The notes beneath the pieces were generated by a model. It had not been told where the DNA came from. It saw only the letters and a program-made list of their open reading frames with translations, and did no database searches. The position numbers and the translations under genes are program-made. From CAZUNO01 sp964621445 [NCBI: Candidatus Hadarchaeota archaeon] (lineage in GTDB: Archaea > CAYQAE01 > CAYVLA01): 64,000 bases of DNA. Below are positions 18,057 through 27,240 of this stretch, one piece after another; the first letter of the stretch is position 1; each line of letters opens with the position of its first letter. The DNA is taken from contig CAZUNO010000004.1 of the NCBI GenBank assembly GCA_964621445.1, positions 109,413-173,412 on the forward strand, given 5' to 3'.

Positions 18057-18095
18057 ATCGCTTGCTAACATAAATGACCATCAGGAAGGAAACCG

Positions 18096-19031
18096 ATGAA
18101 AATTTTTGAAGACGTAACACAGGTTATCGGTGATACGCCATTAATCAAACTGCAGAAGGTTGCCGCCGAATCAAAGGGAACCATACTGGCAAAGCTGGAA
18201 AGCATGAATCCATTGGGTTCTATTAAGGAAAGGATAGCCCTTTCCATGATTCACGAGGCAGAGGCCAACGGGAAATTGAGCCCTGGGGACACGGTGATAG
18301 AGCCCACAAGTGGGAACACTGGGATTGGTCTTGCCCTTGTCTGTGCCGTGCGGGGATATGATTGCATTCTTGTCATGCCAGAAACGGTAAGCGAGGAAAG
18401 AAAAAAGGTATTGAGTGCACTGGGCGCTGAGATCATATTGACACCACCTGGGAAGGGGATGAAGGACTGTATCTCCATGGTCGAGGGTCTGGTTCGTGAG
18501 AATGAGATGTACGTCTTCCTGAACCAGTTCACCAATCCCGCGAATCCGAGGGCCCACAAGGAAAAAACGGGGATGGAGATATGGAGGGATACCGAAGGTG
18601 AAGTTGATATCCTGGTTGCCGGGGCTGGCACCGGAGGAACCATTACCGGGGCCACTGAGTTTCTAAAATCCAAGAAACCATCATTGAAATCCGTGGTGGT
18701 AGAACCCGCTGAATCCCCGGTTCTATCACAGGGGAGGAAGGGAAGTCACAAGATAGAGGGCATAGGACCCGGCTTCATACCGGAAGTGCTTAGAACCGAA
18801 ATTCTGGACGAGATATTCCCGGTAAAGAGCGACCAGGCCATAAACATGGGGCGTCGCTTGGCCTGTGAAGAGGGTATTATGTGCGGAACCTCATCAGGAG
18901 CGGCTGTACATGCTGCCGTCGAAATTGGTAAAAGATTGACTAACCGCGGCATGACCATCGTGGTTATACTTCCCGATACCGGGATGCGATATCTTAGCAC
19001 CGAGCTGTTCGCTCGCCATTCAGGAGGGTGA
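18096..19031 (+). CDS. cysK: Cysteine synthase (O-acetylserine sulfhydrylase)
   Basis: A 311-residue PLP enzyme of fold type II. Lys44 in NPLGSIKERIALSMI is the PLP-binding lysine, with TSGNTG binding the substrate carboxylate, GTGGTITGATEFL forming the phosphate loop, and EGIGPGFIP before the C-terminal region. The reaction is O-acetylserine plus sulfide to cysteine plus acetate. A GGAAGG stands before the ATG. The serine acetyltransferase gene follows after four bases, making a cysK-cysE operon, the usual bacterial-type route and not universal in archaea. Use of O-phosphoserine as substrate, known in some archaeal homologues, is less likely because cysE is present. Confidence 0.92.
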   Translation: MKIFEDVTQVIGDTPLIKLQKVAAESKGTILAKLESMNPLGSIKERIALSMIHEAEANGKLSPGDTVIEPTSGNTGIGLALVCAVRGYDCILVMPETVSEERKKVLSALGAEIILTPPGKGMKDCISMVEGLVRENEMYVFLNQFTNPANPRAHKEKTGMEIWRDTEGEVDILVAGAGTGGTITGATEFLKSKKPSLKSVVVEPAESPVLSQGRKGSHKIEGIGPGFIPEVLRTEILDEIFPVKSDQAINMGRRLACEEGIMCGTSSGAAVHAAVEIGKRLTNRGMTIVVILPDTGMRYLSTELFARHSGG

Positions 19032-19035
19032 TAAT

Positions 19036-19989
19036 ATGGATCAAGATGAAGAGGATGACCCGGTTACAGAGGCCAAATTGACTTGGGAAGATGACCTTTC
19101 CGAACTCGTTGACTCGGTGATGGCGAGTTATGATAGAGAAGGTGGAATAAATATCCAGGAAAGACAGAACCTGCCCTCCAGAACCGAGGTATCGGATCTA
19201 CTTGACGGGTTTCTCAGCCTTCTTTTCCCCGGTTATCTTGGTCTTCAGGGGATTTCAAGATCGGATACGAGGTATGTGATCGGTAACTCTCTCCATTCCA
19301 CCCAAGATCTTCTCCAGAACCTTATAGAGAGATGTCTCAAACACGAATGCGATAGAAAGGAGAAGTGTGATACCGACCGCTGTGCGGCCAGGGCATACAG
19401 GGTATCTTCGGAACTACTGAGGAGCATACCCCGGACCCGGGAACTATTGAAGGAGGACATACAGGCAGCCTATGACGGGGATCCAGCGGCAAAAAGCCTG
19501 GAGGAGGTTATTCTATCATATCCAGCGATATTGGCCATATCCACATACAGGATAGCGAACCAGCTCTACGAACGGGATATTCCTTTCGTCCCTAGAGTTA
19601 TGTCGGAAAGGGCACATAGCCTCACGGGAATAGATATTCATCCAGGTGCCAGCATAGGAAGGAGATTCTTCATCGACCATGGCACGGGAACGGTGATAGG
19701 GGAGACGGCGGTAATAGGGGATAACGTTAAACTCTACCAGGGAGTGACTCTGGGTGCGCTAAGTTTTCCCAAGGACGAGAGGGGGCGTATAATCAAGGGG
19801 GGCAAGAGACATCCGACCATAGAGGACAATGTTGTCATATATTCAGGGGGCACGATTCTGGGAGGGGAGACGGTCATTGGCCATGACTCGGTAATAGGTG
19901 GAAACTGCTGGATAGTCAAATCCGTGGAACCAAACACCAAGGTAACCATCCACGCTCCGCACCAGCATTACCGAAACACCGAAGAATAA
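19036..19989 (+). CDS. cysE: Serine O-acetyltransferase
   Basis: The 317-residue protein has a long helical N-terminal part of about 190 residues, including a Cys-rich patch (KHECDRKEKCDTDRCAARA), followed by the left-handed beta-helix of acyltransferases. The helix shows HPGASIGRRFFIDHGTGTVI, GETAVIGDNVKLYQGVTLGA, and GGTILGGETVIGHDSVIGGN. It catalyses serine plus acetyl-CoA to O-acetylserine, feeding CysK. The catalytic His and Asp fall in the DIHPGA and IDHGTG segments. It lies four bases downstream of cysK and is clearly co-transcribed. The long N-terminus resembles the EpsC-type serine acetyltransferases. The Cys patch is unusual and could hold a metal (inference). Confidence 0.9.
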   Translation: MDQDEEDDPVTEAKLTWEDDLSELVDSVMASYDREGGINIQERQNLPSRTEVSDLLDGFLSLLFPGYLGLQGISRSDTRYVIGNSLHSTQDLLQNLIERCLKHECDRKEKCDTDRCAARAYRVSSELLRSIPRTRELLKEDIQAAYDGDPAAKSLEEVILSYPAILAISTYRIANQLYERDIPFVPRVMSERAHSLTGIDIHPGASIGRRFFIDHGTGTVIGETAVIGDNVKLYQGVTLGALSFPKDERGRIIKGGKRHPTIEDNVVIYSGGTILGGETVIGHDSVIGGNCWIVKSVEPNTKVTIHAPHQHYRNTEE

Positions 19990-19994
19990 TTCAA

Positions 19995-20975
19995 TCAACC
20001 CAACACTTCTGGGTTTACCAAATTTGGTGGCCTTTCCCCCTTCATGGCGGCGATTATATTTTGGGCGGCCATCTCGGACATCCTATTTCGGGTTTCGATG
20101 GATCCGCTGGCGATGTGGGGGGTGAGAATCGCATTAGAAAGCTCGATCAACCTCTGGGATACCTCCGGCTCATTCTCGAAAACGTCCAGGCCTGCAGCTG
20201 CAATTCCCCCCTTTTCCAGGGCCTCGGCCAGGGCATTTTCGTCAACTACCGGTCCACGGGATGTGTTAACGAGTATCGTGGAGGGCTTCATGGAATCAAG
20301 CTCCTCTCTACCTATCAGATGCCGGGTGGAGTGCGTGAGCGGGGTGTGAAGGCTTATGAAATCCGAGATTTCTATGAGCGTATCGAGATCCACGTAATTA
20401 GCGCCGATATCCCTTTCCTTGACTTCTGACGCCCTTTCCACATCGCTATAGACCACCTTCATGTCGAAGCCCTTCGCCCTACGGGCTACCGCGCTACCAA
20501 TTCTTCCCAGCCCGATTATACCCAAAGTCTTTCCATGGACATCATAGCCCAGTAACATCTTGGATTCCCAACGCTTGAACCGACCTGCCCTCACAAATTC
20601 GTCGGCTTCAACGACCCTTCTGGCACAGCTCATTATCAGGGCCCAGGCCATATCGGCCGTGGTGTCCGTGAGTACGCCGGGCGTGTTGGTAACCCTGATA
20701 CCCCTTTCCGTGGCTGCTGGAACCTCGATGTTGTCATAGCCAACTGCATAGTTCGAAATGATCTCCAGATTCTCCGAGGCATCCATTACCTCCTGGTCAA
20801 TTTGGTCGGTCAGCAGACAGAGAAGGGCTTCCTTGTTCTGCACTCCGCTAATTATCTCGGACTTCTCGGGGACATCCATTTTATCCCTGACCGTAACTTC
20901 CTTGCACTCCTTACGGAGGATATTTAATCCAATTTCGGGTATACCTCTGGTCACGAAAACATGGTAATCTGGCAT
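19995..20975 (-). CDS. D-2-hydroxyacid dehydrogenase (glyoxylate reductase-like)
   Basis: I start at ATG 20975 (MPDYHVFVTRG, AGGGAT upstream), giving 326 residues. The longer frame upstream has no family similarity. Features are NYAVGYDNIEVPAATERGI, VTNTPGVLTDTTADMAWALI, the NAD-binding GIIGLGRIGSAVA with an acidic residue after the second strand, the Arg of VNTSRGPVVDE, the Glu of DVFENEP and the catalytic His in LTPHIASGS. This matches GyaR-type glyoxylate/hydroxypyruvate reductases. Phosphoglycerate dehydrogenase is less likely without an ACT domain. Beside the sugar isomerases it may act on a hydroxyacid from sugar breakdown. Confidence 0.85.
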   Translation of the reverse strand: MPDYHVFVTRGIPEIGLNILRKECKEVTVRDKMDVPEKSEIISGVQNKEALLCLLTDQIDQEVMDASENLEIISNYAVGYDNIEVPAATERGIRVTNTPGVLTDTTADMAWALIMSCARRVVEADEFVRAGRFKRWESKMLLGYDVHGKTLGIIGLGRIGSAVARRAKGFDMKVVYSDVERASEVKERDIGANYVDLDTLIEISDFISLHTPLTHSTRHLIGREELDSMKPSTILVNTSRGPVVDENALAEALEKGGIAAAGLDVFENEPEVSQRLIELSNAILTPHIASGSIETRNRMSEMAAQNIIAAMKGERPPNLVNPEVLG

Positions 20976-21063
20976 TCTATCCCTGGGATTCACAATCTGG
21001 AGATGGGTATTAACAATTACGGTAATGAAAGGAAGTGAAAGGTCCCCACAAACTGATTCATGC

Positions 21064-21936
21064 CTATTTGGAACCAACAAGGTGCTCCGCTATTATCCTC
21101 CTCAGGCGAAGGCGGTTCCTTCTGGTTTCAATATCGGAGCAGGATAGACCCATGGTTTCCAGGATGATAGGGCTGCTATATTCTATGTCCCTTAGGGTCC
21201 TTAATGCCTCCTTCCATGGTATATTTCCTTCAAGGGGAACCAGGTGTTGATCGGATGCACCCTCGTTGTCGTGGAGGTGTGTGGCTATGAGAGTGTTGTT
21301 AAGCTGCCGTATAAAACCATCTAGTTCGAGAAGCGGTTTCTGGATGTTTGCATGGCCGAAATCAAGGCACACCCCTAGATTATCGGGGTCGATGGCCACA
21401 ATTTGCAGCAGCTCAGATGGCTGGCAACAGAACCTTGCGGGCAGTACCATATTTCTATCATCGGCGATGGAAACCGGTTCCAAGGGATCGAATTCGTTTT
21501 CCACCGCAACCCTGACCCCCACCTCATCCGCACACGAAGCAATCTCGGAAAAGGATTTCTTAACAAGCTCGGATGTACGCCCCATGTCCCGGTGGTACTC
21601 GCATGCATGTTCTACCATCACGGGAACCCCGAGTTCTGCTGCGTGGTTGAGAAATTTACAGCTTTTATGGATACTCCTGCTTCTAGTTTTGGGATCTGGG
21701 CTGCCGAGATCGAAGCCCGAACTGAGACTTGGGCCGTGTAACTGGACCGGGAATAGGTCCAGGGACCGGGCATGATCAGCTATTTCCCTCAGCTCCCGGT
21801 TTGGATCGTTATCCAGCCGTTGGACATGTCCGTAGCTGTATTCGAAGAACTCAAAGCCCGCGTCCGCGATCTCCTCCAATGCTTTCTCGGCCTCTACCAT
21901 CCCAGCCCCGTGGAGAACTATGCCATAATCCATCAT
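21064..21936 (-). CDS. Sugar phosphate isomerase/epimerase family TIM barrel
   Basis: The 290-residue protein belongs to the xylose-isomerase-like/AP-endonuclease-2 fold. Strands end with metal ligands: VAVENEFDPL (Glu), GVCLDFGHANIQKP (Asp and His), ATHLHDNEGASDQHLVPLEGNI (His pair, then the loop with Gly-Glu-Gly-like sequence) and PIILETMG (Glu). Members isomerise or epimerise ketoses, inosose and similar sugars, or dehydrate them. It is followed by the dehydrogenase gene at 19995-20975 on the same strand and preceded by the glycosidase-like gene. This is one of four members of this superfamily in the window. The substrate cannot be determined here. Confidence 0.82.
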   Translation of the reverse strand: MMDYGIVLHGAGMVEAEKALEEIADAGFEFFEYSYGHVQRLDNDPNRELREIADHARSLDLFPVQLHGPSLSSGFDLGSPDPKTRSRSIHKSCKFLNHAAELGVPVMVEHACEYHRDMGRTSELVKKSFSEIASCADEVGVRVAVENEFDPLEPVSIADDRNMVLPARFCCQPSELLQIVAIDPDNLGVCLDFGHANIQKPLLELDGFIRQLNNTLIATHLHDNEGASDQHLVPLEGNIPWKEALRTLRDIEYSSPIILETMGLSCSDIETRRNRLRLRRIIAEHLVGSK

Positions 21937-21977
21937 TGATGGGGCTACAAACCTCTCAAGATAAATGATTACTGGGG

Positions 21978-23747
21978 TTAGGGTGACCGCAGATCAAAGG
22001 AATGCTCGGGTCTAAGGGAGACTACCGGGGAAGCTCCCGGACGGATGGTAAGTGCGCTTCGGCGCAGAACCCCCTCGTCGGCCGGGGTGATTTCCAGGGA
22101 CCAATTTCCCTGACCTTCCTCTTCCGGCCAAATTTCCATCTCTGCCCTTCTCCTCCTAAGATTTGTCTGTGCCTCACCGGCTTTAAGTCCACTGGGCTCA
22201 TAGAGGGTTAGGCGTGCGGTCTCCTCGCCAGATCCCCGAATTCGGACCGTGAAACGATCCGTAAGCTCAGGAACCCTAAAGTAGAGACGTCCAATCTCCC
22301 CCATTAGATTTAGCCTTCTCGCTGCATATAGCCCAACTGCCGAGTTTGATTCAGTTATCCAATACAGAATATCATCCCCCTCCAGGGTAAGAGGATACAC
22401 ACCCGTGACCTTTGGTTTGAAGGAGATTTCGGACGGGCCCTCGGCCAATCTCCCCTTGTCGAGAATATCTAGGTTCGGGTCCTCTAGCGTCCATTTCACG
22501 GCGGAGCCGACCTCTCCCCTTGAATCTCTCCCTATTCCAACCTTGACCTCGTGACCGGAACTGGCACCTATCAACACAACATTCCGGCTCGTCATCTTTG
22601 CCACCGGGAAGTTTTCCATTCTAGGTGGGCGACCGGGGGACACTATCCTCCTCCTACGGCTATGGTCATCGGTGAGAGCCAGGCCCCATATTGATTCCGT
22701 CTCCCTTGGACCTTTCCAGAATTCGAAATTGCCTTCCTTTATCGCCTGGTTTGCCTGTTTGAACCACCGGAAGTAATCCGCATGATCCTTCCCGTACTCC
22801 GGACCTTCATAGAAAACCCAGTATCCATCGCTAACTTCCGATATGCCGACTGCGTTTTTGCCGCAGAACTCGGGGTCCGCTCCGATAACCACGGGATCGA
22901 TACCTCCTATGTAGCTAAAGGGTATGTTGGCCCTTTCAGGTATCTCCATTCGTTTACCCAGCTTTTCCTGATTAACACGGATGGCATCTTCCTGAACCAT
23001 CATTCTGGAAGGCCTTCCGTAGGTCGTTGCATCCGCAAGGATGATTGGCGCCTCTTTTGTCGACCATTCAGGATAGCAGGCCTCGGTCATGAATGTGGTT
23101 CCCGGGGCCGGGTATATGCAAAACCTGAATTGGTGATTGCTCTGGTCTACGGCCTTTCTAAGCTCCTTGCAGTTATGGCGCCAATGTCTGATCTGAAAAT
23201 CAACGAACTCCGAGTGGATTTTTTTCCTTTCCAGCCATTTTCTCCTCTCATCATTCCCCAGTTTGGGTATTTCAATGCCCTTATGGTTTGAAAACTTCTC
23301 CAGAATAACATCGTCGTATGAGATAGGGTAGCAGTTTCCATGATGGCGTGGTTTTCCGGACGCATAGTTCTCAAAGTCCAGAAAAACACCAATGAGGTTT
23401 GGATATTTAGGGCTGATTCGGGCATGTTTTCTTATATGACCGCTCATCCAATCCCAGAATTCCGATGAATTTGGACTCCAGAGGTCCTGTTCAAGGCCCG
23501 AAGACCACACCAGCTTCCTTCCCGTCGCTCCGCCCTCCGGAGCTCTAAGAGTTCCGCCCATCCAAGGCATGTACATTAGCCCGTGCTTCTGGCACCACGT
23601 GGCAAGAGCCTCAACTTCGTCATAATCGTCATACCCTTGTCTGGGAGAATATAGGCTGAAACCTGCTTCCGCCGTCTCCTCGACCATCCATTCCTCGGCG
23701 ACCCAATCTGCATCTTTTTGCATTACCTTGTCGACAAGTATCCTCAT
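21978..23747 (-). CDS. Glycoside-hydrolase-like TIM-barrel protein with C-terminal beta domains
   Basis: I start at ATG 23747 (GGAGAGG upstream), giving 589 residues. The N-terminal ~370 residues look like a glycosidase barrel: AEEWMVEETAEAGFSLYSPR, ATWCQKHGLMYMPWMGG, a likely acid motif LIGVFLDFENYASG, and ADATTYGRPS. The rest (from RMENFPVAKMTSRNVVLIGAS) has beta-rich segments with PKVTGVYPLTLEG and FRVPELTDRFTVRIRGSGE, like carbohydrate-binding sandwiches. No signal peptide is seen. I do not recognise the family; it recalls uncharacterised hydrolases of polysaccharide-degrading bacteria. It could form an operon with the isomerase and dehydrogenase downstream. Confidence 0.5.
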   Translation of the reverse strand: MRILVDKVMQKDADWVAEEWMVEETAEAGFSLYSPRQGYDDYDEVEALATWCQKHGLMYMPWMGGTLRAPEGGATGRKLVWSSGLEQDLWSPNSSEFWDWMSGHIRKHARISPKYPNLIGVFLDFENYASGKPRHHGNCYPISYDDVILEKFSNHKGIEIPKLGNDERRKWLERKKIHSEFVDFQIRHWRHNCKELRKAVDQSNHQFRFCIYPAPGTTFMTEACYPEWSTKEAPIILADATTYGRPSRMMVQEDAIRVNQEKLGKRMEIPERANIPFSYIGGIDPVVIGADPEFCGKNAVGISEVSDGYWVFYEGPEYGKDHADYFRWFKQANQAIKEGNFEFWKGPRETESIWGLALTDDHSRRRRIVSPGRPPRMENFPVAKMTSRNVVLIGASSGHEVKVGIGRDSRGEVGSAVKWTLEDPNLDILDKGRLAEGPSEISFKPKVTGVYPLTLEGDDILYWITESNSAVGLYAARRLNLMGEIGRLYFRVPELTDRFTVRIRGSGEETARLTLYEPSGLKAGEAQTNLRRRRAEMEIWPEEEGQGNWSLEITPADEGVLRRSALTIRPGASPVVSLRPEHSFDLRSP

Positions 23748-23862
23748 TATGTTATCCTCTCCCCTCAAGGAAAATCGTCTCCGAACTCGATTACAGAAGG
23801 TATGAAAAAATATTGCCCTAAGGAGGAAAATCTTTTCCAACCTGGGCAGCTGAGAAACCCCC

Positions 23863-24960
23863 ATGAGTCTTCAAAGGGGCCTCTCAGCGGTCAATCTTGA
23901 TGAGACGGATATCGTTCCCTGGGTGGAATGGTTCTGGCCCATGTCAAGGCAGGCATATCTTCATCTAACCGGTATCGATCCTATTCAAAATACTGCAAAG
24001 GCATGCTTAGCGGTTATCGAGGAATTGGATTTGGACCTAATGTGGGGAGGGATCCACCATCGAGCGGATGCCGAGTCCCTGCCAGGTAGCAAGGGGTCAC
24101 GTATTGATCAAGAGGGCAAGAGAGTCGAAGCCTGGGGTGTATTTGGCACCAAGTGGTCCACCGAGGGCGCTCACCTCAGCTCAGGAAGTAGGGCAACGAC
24201 CGAGGATGTCCTTACCTTCGATCCCTCCGAATATGATGACCGAACGGTTTCCGAAATTGCCTCCGATCTTTCCAGGATTCATGAGAGGAATCAAGATGAT
24301 ATAGGTGACATGTGCCTGGTCGCAGAGGCCCACTACACCACGCTTTTCCATTGGTTTTTGGGATTATTTGGGTGGAGGCCCACCATATCTGCAGCTTTAG
24401 GTCATCCTTCGGATTTTGCCGATCAAATTGAGATGTTTGCATCCCTGTCCAGGAAGTACACGGAAGCCTACGCCAGGGTTCCCGATCTACGCGTTTTCAT
24501 TTCCCATGACGATATCTGTATGAGTAACGGGCCAATCTTCAGCCCCAAGTGGTACAGGAAATACATCTTCCCATACTACTCCTGGATATGGGAGCCTCTC
24601 AGGGAAAGGGACATTCCCGTCATCTTCTGTTCAGATGGCGATGTCACCCAGGTCGTTGGCGATGTGTTCGATGCAGGGGCGGATGGCTTCATATTTGAGC
24701 CCTATGTAGACTTGAGATGGATGGCCGATAACTGGGGAGGGAAAAGGATATTGATCGGGAACGCGGATACCAGAGTTCTTACCGGAGGTACCCCGGATGA
24801 TTGCCGTAGAGAGGCCCAGAGGTGCGTTTCAATATGTGGCGATATGCCTGGGTACTTTCTAAATGCCGGTGGCCAGCTCCCCCACACCATACCATGGGCC
24901 AATCTCCGGGCCTATCTCGAGGAGTGTCGGTCTTTGAGAAAACGAGAGACACGAGCATAG
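23863..24960 (+). CDS. Uroporphyrinogen decarboxylase (URO-D) family protein
   Basis: The 365-residue barrel carries URO-D family features: VPWVEWFWPMSRQAYLHLTG at the start, a central AEAHYTTLFHWFLGLFGW, VFISHDDICMSNGPIFSP with the following WYRKYIFPYY, VIFCSDGDVTQVVGDVFDAGADG and ILIGNADTRVLTGG. The heme enzyme's substrate-binding arginines near the N-terminus are not evident. The URO-D superfamily also contains corrinoid methyltransferases (MtaA, CmuA) and many uncharacterised members in sugar-catabolism clusters. Its divergent placement opposite a glycosidase-like gene, with no heme genes nearby, favours the latter. No zinc-binding HxC motif for a methyltransferase is clear. Confidence 0.7.
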   Translation: MSLQRGLSAVNLDETDIVPWVEWFWPMSRQAYLHLTGIDPIQNTAKACLAVIEELDLDLMWGGIHHRADAESLPGSKGSRIDQEGKRVEAWGVFGTKWSTEGAHLSSGSRATTEDVLTFDPSEYDDRTVSEIASDLSRIHERNQDDIGDMCLVAEAHYTTLFHWFLGLFGWRPTISAALGHPSDFADQIEMFASLSRKYTEAYARVPDLRVFISHDDICMSNGPIFSPKWYRKYIFPYYSWIWEPLRERDIPVIFCSDGDVTQVVGDVFDAGADGFIFEPYVDLRWMADNWGGKRILIGNADTRVLTGGTPDDCRREAQRCVSICGDMPGYFLNAGGQLPHTIPWANLRAYLEECRSLRKRETRA

Positions 24961-25003
24961 ACCACGGTTAAAAGATTTATGGCGGGATTTCAGGATCATT
25001 CCC

Positions 25004-25756
25004 ATGGCAAACGCCGGCTCGGTGGCCAAGTGGTTAGCGGCTTTGGTACTCGCCATGTTTTTGCCTGGGCTGCTGGCCGGACTAATCAGCCAGATATCAT
25101 CATTCGTGGGTCTAGCAGGGATCGAGCCCATACCTGATATAGCGTCGACCATCGATGCGCTTTATGCATTTTCCAGGAATCTGGGGTTTATTCTGGTTGT
25201 TGGAGGATCATTGGGAATTATTCTCTCCTTCAAGTCCGAGGAACTGCCCGTTTTGGGAACGATTGGCTGGTATATTCACCTAGTGAGCCACGAACTAATC
25301 CATGCACTGATGGCAAAGCTATGTGGTTATAGGATAAAGGAGTTCAAGCTAACCAAGCATGGTGGCTATGTCGCCTACTTCAAGCCCGAGTCAAAGGGCA
25401 ACTTTCTAATAAGCCTCGGTCCCTACCTATTTCCGCTAGTACCGCTGGTGTTGCTTGTTGCCTGCTACTTCTCGGGGGGAATTCTAAGGCAGGTAATTGT
25501 ATTCCTGCTGGGGGCATCCCTGGGGTCACATATTGCCGGCACTTCTCGCGAGGCCTTTCACCAGTATGATGTGAGACACGTCGGCATATTTTTTTCGGTC
25601 ATGGTTATCATGATTTGGAATGCATTCCTGGTGGTATTGATCATGGCCATGGTTGCGCCCTCGCGTGTTTCGCTTTGGCTTTTCCTGGAAACCAGCCTTC
25701 GTTTCGATGCCTGGTACCTGTCATCCTTGTACCGTTTCCTGCTCCGAATCACTTAA
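25004..25756 (+). CDS. Membrane HExxH metalloprotease-like protein (M50-like)
   Basis: The 250-residue protein has about six hydrophobic helices. HELIH at residues 96-100 within LVSHELIHALMAKLCGYR gives an HExxH zinc site inside a membrane helix, followed by GYVAYFKPESKGNFLISLGPYLFPL. This arrangement resembles M50 site-2 proteases and the small DUF3267-type membrane peptidases. A third ligand is not obvious; a DVRHVG near residue 190 is one candidate. The gene has a TTAAAAGA box around 24968 with a very short leader. It overlaps the end of the convergent DUF362 gene by eight bases. A protease role is inferred from the motif only. Confidence 0.62.
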   Translation: MANAGSVAKWLAALVLAMFLPGLLAGLISQISSFVGLAGIEPIPDIASTIDALYAFSRNLGFILVVGGSLGIILSFKSEELPVLGTIGWYIHLVSHELIHALMAKLCGYRIKEFKLTKHGGYVAYFKPESKGNFLISLGPYLFPLVPLVLLVACYFSGGILRQVIVFLLGASLGSHIAGTSREAFHQYDVRHVGIFFSVMVIMIWNAFLVVLIMAMVAPSRVSLWLFLETSLRFDAWYLSSLYRFLLRIT

Positions 25757-26855
25757 CATCGACTAAATTATACTCGCTGGAGCCCAGGCCCGCCTCCTCT
25801 GCGGCCTCGATTTGCCCCACGGGATCAAGACCGTGGATTCCCTTGAATTTCTTGTCATTCGATTCTAGCCCCTCTTCGGATGCCACGGAGTTAGGGAGGG
25901 ATGGTGCCTCGGTGATAAGATCGAGGGAAGCCTTCTCCAGGGAAACGATATCTGTGGATGCCAGAATTCCAAAATCCTGGACTATGGGGTTATCCGAAAA
26001 AGGAGCACAGTCACACTCTGGGCCTATGCCGGTAAGGAAATTGACGAAAAGCACCCTGTTTTCCTCAAAGGTTGAAAGAACACCGCTAACTCCATCCACC
26101 AGTGCCTGCAGGAAATTCTTTCTCATAGGTGAGGGACGCTTAAGACCTTCGTGCGTACATTCCCGAACGCAACGCATGCACCTCTCGCACTTCTCAACAT
26201 CGAACTCTATCTTTCCATCCACCAAGCTGATTGCCCCATAATTACAGGCCTCAACGCAGTCCCCACATGCAATGCACTTCTCCGAATTCCATATTGGGGG
26301 ATCGACATTCACGGATCTGTGGATTTTTCCCTTGGAACTCCTGGCCGTACATCCCATGGCTATGTTCTTTATGGATCCGGCAAATGACGCGTTGCCGTGC
26401 CCGGTAACATGGGTAAGGACTATCATGGATGGGGAGTGATATATTCCGGATGGGACGTCCACCTCCTTCACTATCTTGCCCCCGGTCTCAACGGTCTTGA
26501 AATCCTCGCCCTTGAATCCGTCCACTATTATTATCGGGCATCCCAGCGTCCCCTGATTATATCCTCTTCGATGTGCTATCTCCAGATATCGCACCGCGTC
26601 CGGTCTACAGCTTTCCGCTATGAACGGCCTAGCCCCCGTCAATCTCACCTTGTTAATAACTCCATTAACGAATTCTGGTCGAATTGTCCTAAATCCTCCC
26701 GAAGAACCAAGGTGCATCTTTAGGGCAACTAGGTCATCATCTACCACGGTCCCTGGTAATCCCGCGGTATCTAGTAGATCGGGTACCTTCATTAGAAGAC
26801 TTCTTTCTCCTTCCGCCCTGCTCGCTCTTGAACCAGCAAATGCAACATCGGTCAT
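25749..26855 (-). CDS. DUF362 domain iron-sulfur protein
   Basis: The 368-residue protein combines a DUF362 domain (VALKMHLGSSGGFRTIRPEFV, ESCRPD, MIVLTHVTGHGNASFAGSIKNIAMGC) with two [4Fe-4S] ferredoxin motifs: CIACGDCVEACNYG and CERCMRCVRECTHEG. A third region, FLTGIGPECDCAPFSDNPIVQDFG, is typical of this family. DUF362 proteins occur widely in archaea and anaerobic bacteria, with unknown reaction. The clusters suggest electron transfer in the cytoplasm. CTTATAAG at 26878-26885 places transcription start at the ATG, so the mRNA is probably leaderless. It is transcribed alone. Confidence 0.82.
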   Translation of the reverse strand: MTDVAFAGSRASRAEGERSLLMKVPDLLDTAGLPGTVVDDDLVALKMHLGSSGGFRTIRPEFVNGVINKVRLTGARPFIAESCRPDAVRYLEIAHRRGYNQGTLGCPIIIVDGFKGEDFKTVETGGKIVKEVDVPSGIYHSPSMIVLTHVTGHGNASFAGSIKNIAMGCTARSSKGKIHRSVNVDPPIWNSEKCIACGDCVEACNYGAISLVDGKIEFDVEKCERCMRCVRECTHEGLKRPSPMRKNFLQALVDGVSGVLSTFEENRVLFVNFLTGIGPECDCAPFSDNPIVQDFGILASTDIVSLEKASLDLITEAPSLPNSVASEEGLESNDKKFKGIHGLDPVGQIEAAEEAGLGSSEYNLVDVK

Positions 26856-27240
26856 GGAGTGGAGCGAGGTAATGTGTCTTATAAGTTGGACGTCTGACCG
26901 ACCTTAAAGCGGCCATTCCGCAGACCGGCCTGAACCACGATTTCGGAGAAATTCTTTCGGAAATTAATGGCCTTGACCCTACGGAAGAACATAATGGCTA
27001 CGCAAGCACGGCAACGGGTTGATCATCGGCCGATTTATAACCATCCAATAATAATCCAGACCAATTTTGGAGCAACCCTTTTTCACGAAACTTTTTGATG
27101 ACCCTCCTCCCAAAGCTTGCAGAGTGGAGTGAGTTTGCTCACGTGATTGAGGAAATTAAGGGGGTTGCAGTCCTTGAGGAACCCTGGAGCTGGGATACGT
27201 TTTTCAGGGTATTGTGTTCCAACATGATTGAGGAGATCAG
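26856..27240. other. 385-bp intergenic region with two promoters
   Basis: The left end holds the CTTATAAG box of the DUF362 gene (26878-26885). A TTTATAA at 27034-27040 is a likely TATA box for the isomerase gene at 27241, leaving a leader of about 175 bases. A short frame from ATG 27095 (LPKLAEWSEFAHVIEEIKG) runs through the leader and overlaps the isomerase. It has no ribosome site I trust, and I see no RNA gene or clear structure. Confidence 0.4.
26878..26885 (-). promoter_or_regulatory. TATA box of the DUF362 gene
   Basis: CTTATAAG is centred 26 bp upstream of ATG 26855, indicating a leaderless transcript. Confidence 0.5.

Noticed and set aside
21064-21936. AP endonuclease IV (DNA repair)
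   Set aside because: The fold is shared, but the strand-end motifs and the setting match sugar isomerases.
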